This document shows positions 40,320 through 54,707 of a stretch of DNA of 64,000 nucleotides, one piece after another. The position numbers and the translations under genes are program-made. Each line of letters opens with the position of its first letter. Within the stretch, counting starts at the first letter, position 1. This stretch comes from Prostheceraeus crozeri (lineage: Eukaryota; Platyhelminthes; Polycladida; Euryleptidae): assembly GCA_907163375.1 (NCBI GenBank), contig CAJQUW010016185.1, positions 248,001-312,000 on the forward strand, written 5' to 3'. Under the pieces are notes generated by a model. That model was not told the DNA's origin, made no database searches, and worked only from the letters and a program-made list of their open reading frames with translations.

Positions 40320-43300
40320 AATTTTGAAATCTTCATGCTATAGGCATACTGAGATAGGCCCATCGCTTATTATTTTCTATAGCAACTTGAAATCCTCCTG
40401 ACTGAGTAAGAAAATGCATTTAATTTTACAATATAGTTAGTTCTTTGTTAAAAAGTTTGCAAGACACTTGGAAACTTTTTAATTGAAACGGAGATGCCAG
40501 ACATATATATCATTTGAGTCTTCATTCATCACTTATCTTTTACGTTGTACTATACATATAGGTCATGAAACTTGTTCTCCAGCGCGCAAATCTTAGCGTC
40601 TAAGACAGTGTTTACTACATTGCTTCCTGTAAGACACCATGAAGAAATTTCAAGCTTTTCTTATATTTCAAGCTTTCATTCGTTTCCTTTCTGGAGGTTT
40701 TTAAACGAAACAAATATGGCCATTCGAAAAATATCCCCATCACATGAATGTTTGAACTCATTGCCGATAGGTCTTGCCGAATTTCTTATTATTTTCATTA
40801 TAAGCTTGCATAAACGAGAAATCCCCAACAGCAATCGTTCGCTGTAAGTGATCTCAAACATCATAGAGGAAATTCAATATTTGTCGGTTCTCATCTTCAG
40901 AGCTCGAATGCCATATAGTCTATCCAAATCTGCTTCGATTCATGACTTTTCTTTAATGTGTGAACTGCAAATAATTGAATGAATTTGTATATAATTTTAG
41001 ACGCTGTGATTCGTGAAGCATTTGCCTCTCCATCACAGTTTAAAAGAGAAAGTTTTCAAGTTTTCTGATAAGTTATGTCATCAATTCTATCATGTCCTTT
41101 CACCTTTGGATAGAAGTAATCAGATAATTATTTGCAGAAAATTGAATGAGTCTAATTTACTTGGAAGATTAATCTTCATTCAATGGATACAGTGGAAATT
41201 TCAGCTTTTTATGAAAGTCAAAACTACTTCAAAAGGCAGTTTTCATACGATCTTCCTGACTGAATATACTGGCACATGTATAAGAAGCGGGGGTATCCAA
41301 GTGTCGGGATTTCTCTGAATTGAAATACTTGACATGAGCTTAAATAGGTAGCAGACGAAAGTGGCTAAAAAACATTGGTTTTCTTCATTCATTATCAAAA
41401 AAAGGAAAAACGTCTAAATTTTGCTATTTTTTTCAAGATTGATATTTTTCGAAGACTACATGACCATGAAAAGGAAATTCTATTAAATGGTTGCACATTT
41501 TTTAGTAACTTTGGATCGTGTTCTTGAAGTTCCTTTTTTCGTCAAATTTATGAATGCAGTTATATCTTAGTAAGAGCACATTTGGCAAGAGAAGACTACC
41601 ATCGGGGAAGTAGAAACTTGGTCAAATTATCGCATAGGCTACATCGGTACGTTGATGCTGAGAGTCCTCGGTTTGTTCTCAATAGTGGCTACCAACTCTA
41701 GCCTGGTGACAACGTATGAATGTCACACTGTCCCTAACTGGAAAACATTTATCAGGGCCTTTGGTTGAGTAGGGAAAACTGAAAAGTAATTCATTGAGAT
41801 CGCAGTGAATAATAAATAGTCATCTTCATATAATGCACTAAAGATATTTTCCTCAGAAACTACCATTCCCGAAAACATTTCAAAAAGAAATTAGAACAAT
41901 TTGAAGCTAAGCTTGGACAATATCTGGAAATATCTCCAGCCTCCGGCAGAACCCAAACGCAAAAAATACTCATTATCTGAAACCTCAAATGTCATCCACC
42001 TAAATACATCCCAAAAGGCTTCAGAATTTAAAACGACGACGATTTCCACGTCTGTTCATCGACTAATTCAGTATTCGTGCCGCAGCAAATTACATTATCT
42101 TTCTGCAGAATCTGAACTTTCTTCAATTCAAGTAAGAAATTAGTTCCATGACATTAATGAGACTTCTAATTTCGCTCTTACTTACATCACTTGTGCTGGA
42201 AGAAATGAGCTTCTAATCTTGCGACTGCATGAGAATGTCATATCTTTCGCTTTCAGATCCCTTGTTTAAGAAAATCATCTTTGCGGTCTTTCACTTCATC
42301 TACAAAGGAATTCCCTCTTCAGTAATTTACGGTAATGATCTTCAAGACTGCACCCAAGAGAATCACTGCAGTCAGCTTCGAATATCTACAATCCTATTCA
42401 ACCATTCATGAATGCAGTATTTCTCAGGGCCATTAATGACATTAATGATTTGCATGATCTTTAAAGTTTGAGTGCACCTTAAATAGAAACCACGTATTGG
42501 TTATGAATTTTTCTACAAGCTTAATCTAATGGATATCATTCAAACTTCAAACGATGTCTGAAAATTCATCAAATTTCATTGCATGACAGATGGTAGTTGC
42601 GAGATGCGATAAGTGCAGTGAACAAATGCACTTACTCAGACAGCAGCGCATGACAATCGTGAATCGAATTATGACTTCGGTAGCAATTCATTGTATTAAA
42701 TGAATTCTTATCCATGATGCAATCCTGATTCCCGCAGAAAGTGATATTATGGCATGTGATGAAAATTATTTGTTGGCTTGATCATCATTTTTTCTTATTT
42801 CAATTAATATTAGGCCTACAAGAAAATTGATGCGCGGAAGGATATCTCGTGCAAAACGCCCACTCTCAATCTCAAATCAAAACACCACAGAAAACACGCA
42901 CGTGATGGAATAATCTAAAAAAATTAAAACATTCAAGAAGCTCGACAACGAATGTTTCTTTTATTTCAAACAAGCATGTTACTCATACCTGGCAACCGAT
43001 AGTGACAACAGAAATCGGAAATCAGTGGAAGCAATTCGATTTTTATGATTGTACGATTATGAATGTATGATTGTACCATAACCACAAATAGAACTTCATT
43101 GATCACGAAAAGATACCTTAAAAACACCACTTGGAGTACTTCATATGTTAAAATGTCTCATCTTTAAAATGTCGATAGTTAATTATTATAATTTCTAGTG
43201 AAGTTTCTATCAGAAAAAAGAAAGCACTCTAAGTTTTCGTGTTTCCTCTCGTTATAATGTCCATGGCATTTGAAATATAATGGAAAGCGTGTTCAGCGTG

Positions 43301-45739
43301 TCACGATAACGCTGTTCAGAGTGCTGCAATGGAAGATTGCATTGAATGAGTGGGAGTAATTGAAGTATAAGATACCAGCGATATTTACCTAGGCGTGTCT
43401 TTTAAGATTAAAAAAATGCTCATCATGTCACGTCAGATCTCGAAATATAAGCTGAACATCATCTACTTCTAATGATGATATAAATCTGATGATAATAAGG
43501 CGTATATCTTTGTAAGGCAATGAAAATCGACATGATGCATGAGCTAATTACAAATAAATACAGGAAATCATAGAAGTCAAAATGATTGCAATTGCAGTAG
43601 TGATCAGAAGGATAGAACAATTGTTCACAAGAAAAGTTCCAAACCATCGCCATTTATCAAAATGCCAGTCCAAGGAAAGAAAGAGTTCAGGCGTCTTGTT
43701 GAGCAGGAGGGCAATGCATAATGACCTGTACGAGGTAATATTGGTGGAATATAATAGTGCAGGGGATGTTCGAGAGTATTAAAGTTCAACAAGAAATCCC
43801 GAGGCATCTAACTTCGGGTATCATTCAAATTACTTTTATGCAAGTAGCATTTCAAAATCAACTAATTGCAATCCCACAGTGTTAGGTAGGTACAAACTAC
43901 CTAACATTGATGAATAAAATTGAAATTAATTGTTTAAAATAATAAAAGGACATCGAACGACCAGATATCGCTGCTTCACAAATCCAAAATGAAATCACAG
44001 TCAAGATATCTGTTGTGCGAATCTTTTTAGATACTGTTTGTAGTTTTCGGTTTTCCTTGTATCCAATTTTTCATCTGCTAAATCCCCGAATCAATTTGCA
44101 GGGCGGTATTGAAACATTGACAGCTTATTAAAACTTTTAAGCCATATGTTGATAGCATTTTTCATATAGCCTGTGTTGATAAACATCTTACAGTAGCTAT
44201 CTTACAGAAATCTTATGAAGAATTAAATGAAAATTTGATGTACAATTAAGCAATTTGTGTCAGCCATTTTGTGTTCAACAAATTTGTCACTTAACAGTGG
44301 AGGAGTATAGGAACCCCCCGATTATAACTATGCGTGATAATGGCCTGGTCATCATCCACCATGATCAGTTTAGAATTACGCGCAACTGTCATGAAAACCA
44401 CCCGACCATCTATTTTTTGAGGTGTGCCAGCATGGGCCAACACCTACTCCCACTAATTTTACACGAAAGTCCTCTCCTCAGGCAACTTGGCCTGAGGCAA
44501 TCGCCGGAGCAACGGAAAGACGTTGAAACCCCGACTTTTCTCCATGCGCATGACTGATCTATGTCAATCCACCCATCAGGTTCAGTTTGTAAAACTACAC
44601 AAATGCACTCCTTCTCGATTGCATGTGAAGTCCTCATGATCTAACTTCACAGCCCGGCCATTGGACCGGTTCACAACCGGCATATCATTACTGCTTCACT
44701 GATTCATATGAAATGAGGCACATTCATTATATTAATGGGTTTGCACGGTTTTATTGACGAGCGTAATTGAATATGCCGAACTTCGACCTCACATATGAGG
44801 ACGATGTTTTTTGTAAAAAATAAGTGGTGGCATATTCTGGCATACCTAAAAAATAGTTAGTGTTGGGTGGTTTTCAAGAGTGGCACATGCATGATAAAAA
44901 TGGCTGGGGTGGATGACCGGGCTAACTTCACAGACGTTGACTGAAATAATAATTTTTTTCGAAATATATAAAAACGAAAATTAACTTTCCAACGCTTCGC
45001 TCATTCTCTCTTGAGCATTATTAAGGTATGAGATTGGAAAAGCGCTAAAACCACCAGTAGATGATGAGAAGGATTCTGTCCAACTAAAAACTTCTCTGTG
45101 CATTCTACTTTCATTGCTATGAAATATTCAGGCTTAAAGTTCACATAATTTTTCATAATTCTTCAGCTAGTAAATTAGACTTATAATTACTAAGTCGACC
45201 AAGTACACCTTGATAATGCTCAATTATTGACAATGAGCGAAGCACTGCCGGAAATTCATTTGTCGCTTAATATTTGCTTAATCATTGAGCGTCAAGATTT
45301 TTTAATCAAAATATTGATCATGAAATCAAGAAGTAGGCTTATTTAAGCTTCAACGAAAAGCAGTTGCAGAGCAGATGCGGTGTGGCTCGGCTGACACATA
45401 TCAAAGTCTCAGAATAACAGAGATAACTAATCTACCAAAACTTTTATGCAAGTAGGATATATGCGTTCATTGAAGTTCATCTAATCGCATCAAATAACAC
45501 ATGCTGCGACATGTAAACTGCTATATGTATCTTTCTTTGAAAATAGGCATCCTGAGTAATTTTTTGATAGAAAAGACTTTTAACAATTTAATCACAAGTT
45601 TTCACAACCGAAATTCCGACGGTGCGTCGTCAAGTGTTAACAAAACGTATATGATCGGGCTACTTCTTCGGGGCAGTTAACTAAATAATATTCCTCGTTA
45701 TTTCAGTAAACATAAAAATTCCCGTTTATTCATTACTTA
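40320..45739. other. Long stretch without recognisable gene
   Basis: Short open frames only, none convincing. A 9-bp-arm hairpin (GTTAGGTAG ... CTACCTAAC) lies at 43,881-43,905. No TIR, LTR or tail recognised. Confidence 0.4.
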
Positions 45740-46240
45740 ACCTCAGGCCTAACAGCCTTTAACATTAGGAAAAGAGTTATTTTTGAAAATCACAATAAAT
45801 GTATCAATGGTAGATTGTTAAATATCCCAATTTGAGCAATTCTTTAACGTACGTGACAGCACCGATCTAATTGCAGCAATTTTGTACTTTTTGTCAACTC
45901 CTGTGTTAGTTTAGTTGATTTCATGAAATCTTTAGTTTGAACAGTGAACTCAGCATCCAGAAATGTAGTACAGTAGCTGTTGTTATTGCTCTACGCTACA
46001 GTGAATTAGAGCTATCATCAAAAAGATTCAAAAAATTCAAAAAGACGTTGGCTTCGTTGCTGTCTCTGATTTTGACGAAGCAATCGTTCACATAGCGACG
46101 TTAAAAAAGGCTCTTTGCCTTCGAGCTAATAAAATATACTTTCTATCATATCTAGCGCAAAGGCAGCCATGGTAGGGATAGAGTTTTAGCCTATGGCCAT
46201 ACCGTCTACCTGATGAACCGGTTTGTTATCAAAACAACTA
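45740..46240 (-). pseudogene. Penelope-like reverse transcriptase fragment, decayed
   Basis: Read on the minus strand: QVDGMAIG, then SLCERLL/RRYVNDCFVK (YxDD changed to YVND), NEANVFLNFLN, FLDAEFTVQTK and IRSVLSRTLKNCSNW. These follow the RT-to-thumb order of Penelope-like elements, in shifting frames with stops. It lies on the other side of, and in the wrong order relative to, the GIY-YIG ORF at 47.4 kb, so the two are separate fragments or rearranged. Confidence 0.7.
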
Positions 46241-47230
46241 GATGATCATGCAGATAATGTGGTCGATAATTTTTTTTCACCGGTATGTTTGCGAAAAGAT
46301 TCTTATTCTCGTGTGAGTACGCACCGAAACAAGACAATTTCACTAATTTGGCTTATTGCAAATCTCCGTTTATTCTTGCAATAATGTAATATTTAATGTT
46401 ACATTTATGTTAATATTGTAATATTTGGATGCAAACTTTTCATTTTGAATTCTGACACATCTTTATGACTTCAATATAATTTGGACACTCAAATGCCAAT
46501 TTTACTATCAAGAAGAACAAATATTCTCAACTGATAACTGCTTGTTTTAGAGAATATATAGACTATTTCTGCCTTAGCTTGTGAGAGACGTTTCCGTTCA
46601 AATAATTTGACAACTTATTTAAAATTGAATACCACCTACGCCAGCGCAAGTAATTTGCGTGCGTAAGATATTTATCAGAATACATCAATCATGCATTTTT
46701 TAGATAGTGTCGCATTAATATCGTAAAAGTGGGATGAAAAGTCTTAAGATAAGTTATCCCACGTAAGTTACAAGCATCGGATTTTAAATAAAAGTCACTG
46801 TCATTCACTTAGTGTTGACAATTCTACTTTATTTTGACGGAAATATAAATGTATCATTTAAATTGAATTCCGATTTGTATGAAATTGAACGCGTTCAACG
46901 AGGGCAGTTGTTAAGAATCAAGAATACTTGCTGCCGTTAGAGAATGCAGTGAATATTGGAACATGAGTTACATAGTTGCATTATGAAAAGACCTATCGAT
47001 GAAGTTATCCTGTCGACCAAAAGACTTGCATATGAAGTGAGCCACCACCATACATTTGTGTGCCTGCAGACTTTTTCAACGTAGTCATAGACTGCATGCT
47101 ATACTTCTACCATTTAAATTCGAAGGCTTCTGGATTCAAGAAATACATTAATGCCCAAGCCAGTTGCAATTAGACAGTGGTCATGGAAGATACATGTATA
47201 TAAATGTTGATGACTATGCTCAGTAACCGG
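46241..47230. other. No recognisable feature
   Basis: AT-rich with a few short direct repeats (TAATGTTA / TAATATT) near 46,380; nothing else. Confidence 0.35.
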
Positions 47231-47948
47231 AGAAAAATATATAGAGAAATTTGAATAAAAAACACGACTTTTACTTATAAGCATAAGCGCTTTCTTTTCT
47301 TCAGATGCTTAACAAGTAAAGAGATTCAGGCCTTTTACAAAATTTGAAACATACATCATAAAGTAAGATGGAAATTCTGGAACATACAAGTTCAAAGTGA
47401 TAGGATTATGTGCAGCATAGATTTCTGTTTAGGATAAGATAGTTAAGTGGAACTGAGTAATGGATGAAAGGATTCTATAAAGTACCTTTCTTTGTTTTTT
47501 CTTTCTACATCACAATCAGAAAACATCTTATAAAAGGGGAAAATAGAAAAAGATTTTTGTCCACATGCATCTAAATGTTCACTTACACTTATCTGTCTAT
47601 AATTAGGGCTGTTCATCTGTTGTTTGTGAATTCTTGTTCTGCACCTTATTGTATTTTTAGTCTCGCCAATTGAATATTGATTGCAACCGTGGCATGTAAT
47701 TACGTAGATGACATTTTCCGTTGAACATGACATGTCATATCTTATTGTAAAAATCTTTCCAGTGAAATGATATGTAGATCCTTCCCTCAAATAATTGCAA
47801 GTTCCACATCTTATACTTTATGAAGTATATTTCAAACTTTGTAAATAGCATGTTATCTGAATCCCATTACTTATAAAGCATCTGAAGAAAAGAAAGCGCT
47901 TATGCCTATAAGTAAAAGTCGTGTTTTTCATTTAAATTTCTCTATATA
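47231..47948. repeat. Inverted repeat (arms of about 170 bp) enclosing a GIY-YIG ORF
   Basis: Left 47,231-47,400 and right about 47,775-47,948 are inverted copies: GACTTTTACTTATA.GCATAAG and CTTTCTTTTCTTCAGATGCTT in both, then GATTCAG and TCATAAAGTA further in. Inverted terminal copies are known from Penelope-like elements. Confidence 0.8.
47443..47790 (-). CDS. GIY-YIG endonuclease domain, Penelope-like fragment
   Basis: 115 codons. VIYVITCHGCNQYSIGETKN matches the two-strand GIY-YIG core (Y.I.C..C...YIG.T), followed by R.RTRIHKQQ, YRQISVSEHLDACG, FPFYKMFS and ERYFIESFHPLL, the order seen in C-terminal endonuclease domains of Penelope-like elements. No RT precedes it, and the start is arbitrary because the ORF begins in the inverted repeat. 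Probably a relic that has remained open. Confidence 0.7.
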   Translation of the reverse strand: MREGSTYHFTGKIFTIRYDMSCSTENVIYVITCHGCNQYSIGETKNTIRCRTRIHKQQMNSPNYRQISVSEHLDACGQKSFSIFPFYKMFSDCDVERKNKERYFIESFHPLLSST

Positions 47949-48073
47949 AGCAATGTTGAAAACTCAAAATAGAAAGTAGGCCTATATGATGAATTAACCC
48001 AAATGACGGACAATCAAAACAAATATCTTCCCCGACCGGTGCCGTCTCGTCAAGAGAATTTGTTCAATCAAGA

Positions 48074-48520
48074 GGTCGTGCACATATTACGTGATACCAA
48101 AATTACGTAAAAATTGTAATCCCCCCGTGATGCGGTGTGATGTATCCTGTGAACACCTTTCCCATATCACGTGATATTCTGGTCTACCCCCCCCAAAAAA
48201 AAATAATTCCATGATTCTATTCTAGGCTATACATTTAATTGAATTTTGTTGAACGTGTTTTGCATTTAAGCCGCTTGTGTTTTTATCAAAAATTCGATCG
48301 ATTTCTGCTTCGAGATACTTCAAGGTATCAGCAACATTTATTTTCGTCAAAGTAACAACTTCTAATTGATAATGCATTTTATTTGAAAGAACAGCATAAG
48401 TTTATGGTAGGCTATATCACGTGATATTGTCTCTGTACCACCTGCCCCCATGTGATAACGCGTGATATATCGGTTGAGACCCCCCCCTCCCCCCTTCCGT
48501 ATCACGTTATGTGCACGACC
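48074..48520. mobile_element. 447-bp MITE with TIR GGTCGTGCACATA
   Basis: Starts GGTCGTGCACATATTACGTGAT and ends with the complement of GGTCGTGCACATAACGTGAT. C-rich runs near both ends and several TATCACGTGATA palindromes inside (about 48,165 and 48,417). No coding potential. Target duplication not clear. Confidence 0.75.
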
Positions 48521-51500
48521 CCCAAGTTCCAAATTCGACATGGAATTCTCAAGAAATACCGTTGATATCTACAATTCCATATCAAATAAAGATAGATTTT
48601 AGACAGCTGTAAAATTCTGATAGTCACAGATTCTGACGATCCTGTGAAATATAAAGTTACTTCGGCAACTCGTGCAAAGATATCCATCTCAATTGCATTA
48701 TTCTCGATAAACGAACTATTGCTCGCCCTTCGGACTCGTGCATAGACAGGTTGTAATTGCAAACAGTTGAAAGTTACAGCACACATGAAAGACGATAAGA
48801 AATATGCCAGAATGTAGCAATAACTAACGATGAAAAATCATTTCACATCGAGAAATTCACATTCAGAACAATTTGCTTTCATTCAGTACCTACATGTTCA
48901 GAATTTGTTGTCGTTATCAATCCTTATACAGATTGGCTTCATTATCTAAATATTGTGATGTAAAATTGAGATGACTATAAGTACTTTTACTTGCTCATGT
49001 GATTTTGAAGCGAATTTTGAATTCCACTGACTTAATTGTATGGAAGGATAAATAGATAGACTACACAGAGATTTATATTTGCATTGTTTATACACGTACA
49101 TGTACATGTAAATGTGCAATAATATCTTGTTTATTCAGTTCGCTTGTAAAACGGTTGAATGATTCTGCACTCTCAAAACTGGTTTGTCCAGAGTCCTGCA
49201 CAAAAAGCTTAGAACTTCTTTAGTCAAGGCATGTGTATCTTTGACATTTCTTTTGTTGGAAAATAGTCTTGCATGCCTTTCCAAGTGAGAAAATGAAGCT
49301 TTAGAGAAAGAGAGAGACTCTCCCCTTGCTTCGGAAGCCCCGTGTTTCGCTTAAAATTTTAGTCGCCTCAGCAACTTAGATACACGAAGATAGGCCAGCT
49401 TTCTCGCTATGTTGCTAAAATCGTGCAAGTGAAATGTTGTCTGATTAATGTGAGTAACAATGTGTGTTAAACCGATGATTTCAGATTTCTGTGTTTAGTG
49501 CAGCTGTGCAGGCGAGCTACGAAACATATTTCCAATTTTTTCTGTGGTCAGTAAATGAACTACTATGAATTAGTCTTGTAGAAGTATCTATAAGTAGTCT
49601 ACATGGATTAAACTTATAGTTAATTGCTGATACCGTGATAGTGACGTCATCTAAACTTTCCTGTCCGATGTGATTATCCTTTTAAAGGCTTTTCTGTCTG
49701 TTATTGCAATGCTCGATGAGTGCATTTGGACTGGATGTAGACTACATGTATTCAGAACATTTAAAATGCTGGCGATCGAGAACGATTGTGGATCCCTCAC
49801 AAAGCCACTTCCGCATTGTTCGCAGTTATCATTATTGCTCCTCATGAAGGCACTATTTTTTCTGATAAGTGCCTCAAAACATACCTGGAATAGATGTACG
49901 CCAAAGCATTTACACCTCAATGTGAACTATAGTTTTTAATTCGTCATCGAGGCTGGTAGCAAAACATGCCACATAGAAGCTATGTGGTATAGTTGTAAAC
50001 GGCCTATTCATCTATGTAAAAGTTACATATACATGCAGGTCAGTGCTTCTCAAGCTTTTATTCGTTCTTACCCCCGTCTACTATTGAATTTCTTCCAAAA
50101 TATCCCCTCCATATTTCTTCTATTGAACGTCATGAGTCATTGAAAAATGCGTCATTTGAGGTTTGTGCTCTGCAAAAATTGCTTAGTGTGTGCATTTTGC
50201 TCTGGATCACACTCCGCACTGTCGGATGTTTCTGAAACCGTACACTGAGGCAACTCTGGCTCCAGGGAATATTTCTTGACTCCAGGAAATGGATCTGTTG
50301 ACCTTGGAGAGCAGTTCCATCGACAGCTGGCAAAGACCGAACAACGAGATTGCTGCTGGCAGCACGTAAGACGGAGAGTGGTTGCTTGATGGCTGTATCT
50401 GGGGTAGCGATAATTTGGTCTGGTTACTTGGAGTCAGGGTTGATTTTTGCTGGGTTCCTGGCCCCTGCGAGTTGGTGGTCATGACTGGGGGAGACACCCC
50501 TGTAACTGGCAATGTGTCCCTGAGATATCAGAGTGAGCGCGTTCCTGATAATGTGGAGGATTGCTGACAGGATTATCAGAAACGCCGGCACGACTTTAGG
50601 GCAGGTGTTGCAACGATCTGGAGGAGGGCACCTTGGAGTATTTATCATCCCTACACTCCCTTACCCAAATTTCATGCTTCAAATCTGCTAGGTTTTGTAT
50701 AAGTCCACAAAAAACATGCTAATTTGACAACAACTGTGAGGCTGCCGGTACGTATGAGTATCATGAGCACATTAATCAAATGAGTAAAGATGAAGTTGTT
50801 GCCAATTTTAGCCTTAGTTTTGCATTTTAATAACAAGTTTAATTCTGTAAATTTACTTCACGACATGCATGTACAATTTTACGTGCATTTCGTGAATTGT
50901 ACATCCTTTTACTGCAATACAAATAAAAAGTCTAATTCTATTCAAACAGATCTTATGTTAAGCAAAACCTTCTCTTTCTCCTTGGAAATGACTTGCAATT
51001 TTCCAGAGGAAGAGAACTTCTATATTGCATTGCTTTTCCAGTATGAAATGAATATCAATATAGCCTGCCAAGTGTCTTTACAAATTCAACTATAAAACAT
51101 GCTCTAAAACAATTGCAAATCTTAAACAGCTGCAGCTCTTGAATGAATTATAATGGATCAGAGAAAACAGCATGAATTTAGAAATTTGCAATTCTCAGAT
51201 ATTGCCTTATGCATAGGAAAATTTGTAATGCAATTCAAATACTAAACCTGATGAAGAATCTCAGCACATCATGATATGAGACGGCTCCCATAGAATACGT
51301 ATCTAGGCATTTCTAATTATCAGTACAGGAGTATGCTATTTGTCTAGAAAGTCAAAATTGCAGTGGATTGCATTTCTACGATGAAAAAATTGAATATTTT
51401 GACAATTTTCACTAAAATCTCACTTGTTCAGAATACGACAATAATTCTAAGATAGACATTCTAAGGGGAAGACGTGTCAATGAATTTATTGTGCTTTAAA

Positions 51501-54500
51501 AGGTCAAGGAACGTCTAAAATATGTTCAATACAAAGAAAAGATACAAAACTCCGCACTTTCATCACACTTTGGATCTTGGTGCATGGTAAGCAAGCAAAT
51601 ATGAAATATTTGGAAAAATACAAATTATTTTTCAAAAATATACGCCCACGAATATATGCAAAATCACGTCAATTTTGTGATAATAGACCTAATAAATCAA
51701 GAAAAAAAAATCTTGCATTGTTTTGTCAAACACATTCCGAAAAACATTCGTAAATGCTAATTTGCAACATCACGTCAGCGCATCACTAATTCATAACAAT
51801 TGTAAAGGGAATGTTGTTCAAAAGACGAGATAATTTGCTCGCTGCATCAAACGATTCTACGATTTGTTTGTTAATAATTTTGTTATCAGTTCAGAAGCAT
51901 CGTAGCCATCTTTGTAATTTCCTAATGCACGTAAAAACAAGTTTATGTGCACCAAAATGGCTTACTTTCAGGACGCCAAACGGTGACCACAGCATTGCAG
52001 GTTTATTAGAGAATATTTCGGCAATTCATGAAGATGAAGAACACCTGCAACACGTGGTTTAGAGCATGTGTTGCATCTGCTACATGTTGTAATAGTTGAG
52101 GGAATAAACCGCGATAGTGAAAAAAAGGATTGTCATTTCACTCGGTGATTTAGTAGAGAAGATAATCCTTCCTAGCCTCGATCACACATACGCACCAGAG
52201 GTCACATCAGAGACAAAAGTAAGGTATTAGTTTGTTTGAGAACATTTTCTCTTACCCTAACGTCGATCGTGTGTGATGGTTCCTCCAAAGCGCATATTAA
52301 AATCGAAAGTGTACTCATGTTTTTTGGAGAAGGATGGGGATTTTCCTGCCTGGTAGAGACTGGAGAAAAACCGTGTGAAGCAAACAACAAGTGATGTGCA
52401 AAATTGATAAACTTTCATAGAAAATAATTGATCTGATACAGCAATGATCACTAAAATCAGGCTCAGGTAAGCCTATAATGATCTATGATGTAGGTTATCA
52501 GAAAAACCAGAAAAAATCTAGTCAGTGCACCAAATTTCGATCATCGAAATTTCGAAAACTGAAATTTGTTCATTTGATGCGGTAACTAGATTCTCTTTCC
52601 TGTTGAGATTTGATCTATGGCTGATACAGACGAAATGTTTCTCGTATCCTGAGTCATATGTATCTCAGAGATGAAATTAATCAGACGTCTAGCACAAAGT
52701 TTAAATGAGCTTAAGTACAAAATATAGTTTATTGTCGATTTATGGTGTTTCATTAATAGATTTTCCCATAGGCTACGGCTAGCCACTGGATTTCCTAACG
52801 TCACTGATTTTTCATTTGCAAGCTGGCAGGTACAAGACTACAATAATTAGTTAGACTGCACATCAAAGTGCTCAAAGTCTTCAGTAATCCTTTGCTTATA
52901 TGAGCCTGAGCAAAACTTTAAGTAGAAGTCCACATAGATAATTTCATAATTCATTTTGAATAACTTAGATAGCCATTGCGGACAGCGACAGCATGGGAAG
53001 TTGGATGCAAAAGTCGATTGTTGTCAATATTCCATTATTGTCTTCTGATCTGAAAATTGCGATAAAAATTATAGAATCTGCTGATTGTTTGCTCATGAAA
53101 ATGGGTGCTTTCTCGGGCTCAAGATTAAATTCCACCCATCTTCCCGGGCCATGAAAATTGCATGACTGCTAGACCCGCTTTCTTAAAAGATATCGGCATA
53201 GCTGGCTAAGTACTCAAAATTGTACACAGATGAAGCTCAAGTAGGCCTATTTAAGTTTTCTATGATTCGATTCGATTCAATTCGCAGGTCCCTAATGTTT
53301 CAGGAATAATTCAAGAAGCTTTCAGCAAAGCGGGCTTAAAATCGCGTCTTTAAACATGGCTTCAAGCAAGTCCTAGTGAAAATTAGACAAAATATGCCCA
53401 ACATTGATGCCCACAGTTCATGAACTTTGAGAAGTGCATACATGTAGATCATCACAAAAATTCGTTTTCAAATAGAGAGGCTCTTATATATTTAAATTAA
53501 TCATTCTCTATTTATATCAAGCTTTATATACATCTTCTATATTCGAAGAGATTTTTTATCGGATCTGCCTTCATTAATGGCTTCGTTTGCTCAATCTAAG
53601 CTGAGTTGCGTTCTACATGGAATTCTTGATGATTGTACTGTATTCAGTCTTACAACTCTGCGGGTAATTGACGAGGCATTGTATTTGACAGCAGAGCATT
53701 CCTGAACATGTATGTCATAATGATGAAACGTAATGTGTTTGCCTTCGCTGTAAAGTAAGGAATTCTTGTCAATTTAGCTCTTATTTCATATCTCCGAAAT
53801 GTTATTGCTGTTCATGCAATTTGTACAATAATAAGGCGCAGTGATTTAAATCGATTTAAGCCAATACATCTTAATCTATTGAGATTATTCAAAAATTGAA
53901 AATTGCAATTGGTGAATTCAATCTCAATTATGTTTCTCTATCAATTACTGCTATAAGTTGAAATTTATCAAAATAAAGAGATCTCGAGATTCAAATTTAT
54001 AAATAGTATACACTAACTAGTAATACAACTATTTATAAATTGTAATTGACTACACGCATTACAGCAATTTCCAATTTCAATTACGTAGTCCTATTTGCAA
54101 TTCATTAACAAAATATGCGTACAGTTTGTCCGCGAAGAAAACCGCAATATAATTTGTTTGAAAAAGTACAACCTGTCACCAGGTAGGTCTATGGTTAGCA
54201 AAATAACTTAGGTTGAATAAGTTTACATAAATCACTTTTGAACAAATTATATATACATACAGGGTGTTAACATAATTGCGCCCATAGGAATCTCAGGAAG
54301 TTGGCATCGGTCATGTGAGCTATTTCGAGATTCTAAAGAAAAGAAAATTGAAAATCTATGGTCCACGCTTTATCCATGCACTGTGTGATGGCGACTAAGA
54401 CAAACAATTTGGATTCTCCGAGTTGTTTTTGAATATTTTTTTGGTTGACACAATTATAGATCGAGTCTAGTGGTCATATGAAGCATGTATCAAGCTTAGC

Positions 54501-54703
54501 GAGCAAATAAGCCACCACAATTGTGTTTATTGGGATTCTGACAATCCTGGGGCTACAATTGGCAAATCTGTGAATTTGCCTAGAGTAACTGTCTGTTATT
54601 GCTTCTTTTGGGATAATCGGGCCATATTACTAAGACGATGCTGTTACTGGCCAATCCTATCTGAAAATGGTACAGACTTTCTTTCAACCAAGAGCTCAAC
54701 ATC
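48521..54703. other. Long stretch without recognisable gene
   Basis: Only short open frames, several overlapping on opposite strands. An ACAGGGTGTTAACATAATT sequence at 54,261 looks like a transposon end, without a partner. Confidence 0.4.
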
Positions 54704-54707
54704 AGCA

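Noticed and set aside
44255-44637. Overlapping 100- and 75-codon ORFs on opposite strands
   Set aside because: No homology and mutually exclusive; likely chance.
49651-49939. 89-codon ORFs on both strands
   Set aside because: Mirror-image open frames without resemblance to any family.
50041-50070. hAT (Charlie-like) end CAGTGCTTCTCAAG
   Set aside because: No partner end and no 8-bp duplication found nearby.
50207-50648. Pro/Ser-rich minus-strand ORFs as a LINE ORF or host exon
   Set aside because: Several overlapping frames, no motif and no splice signals that fit.
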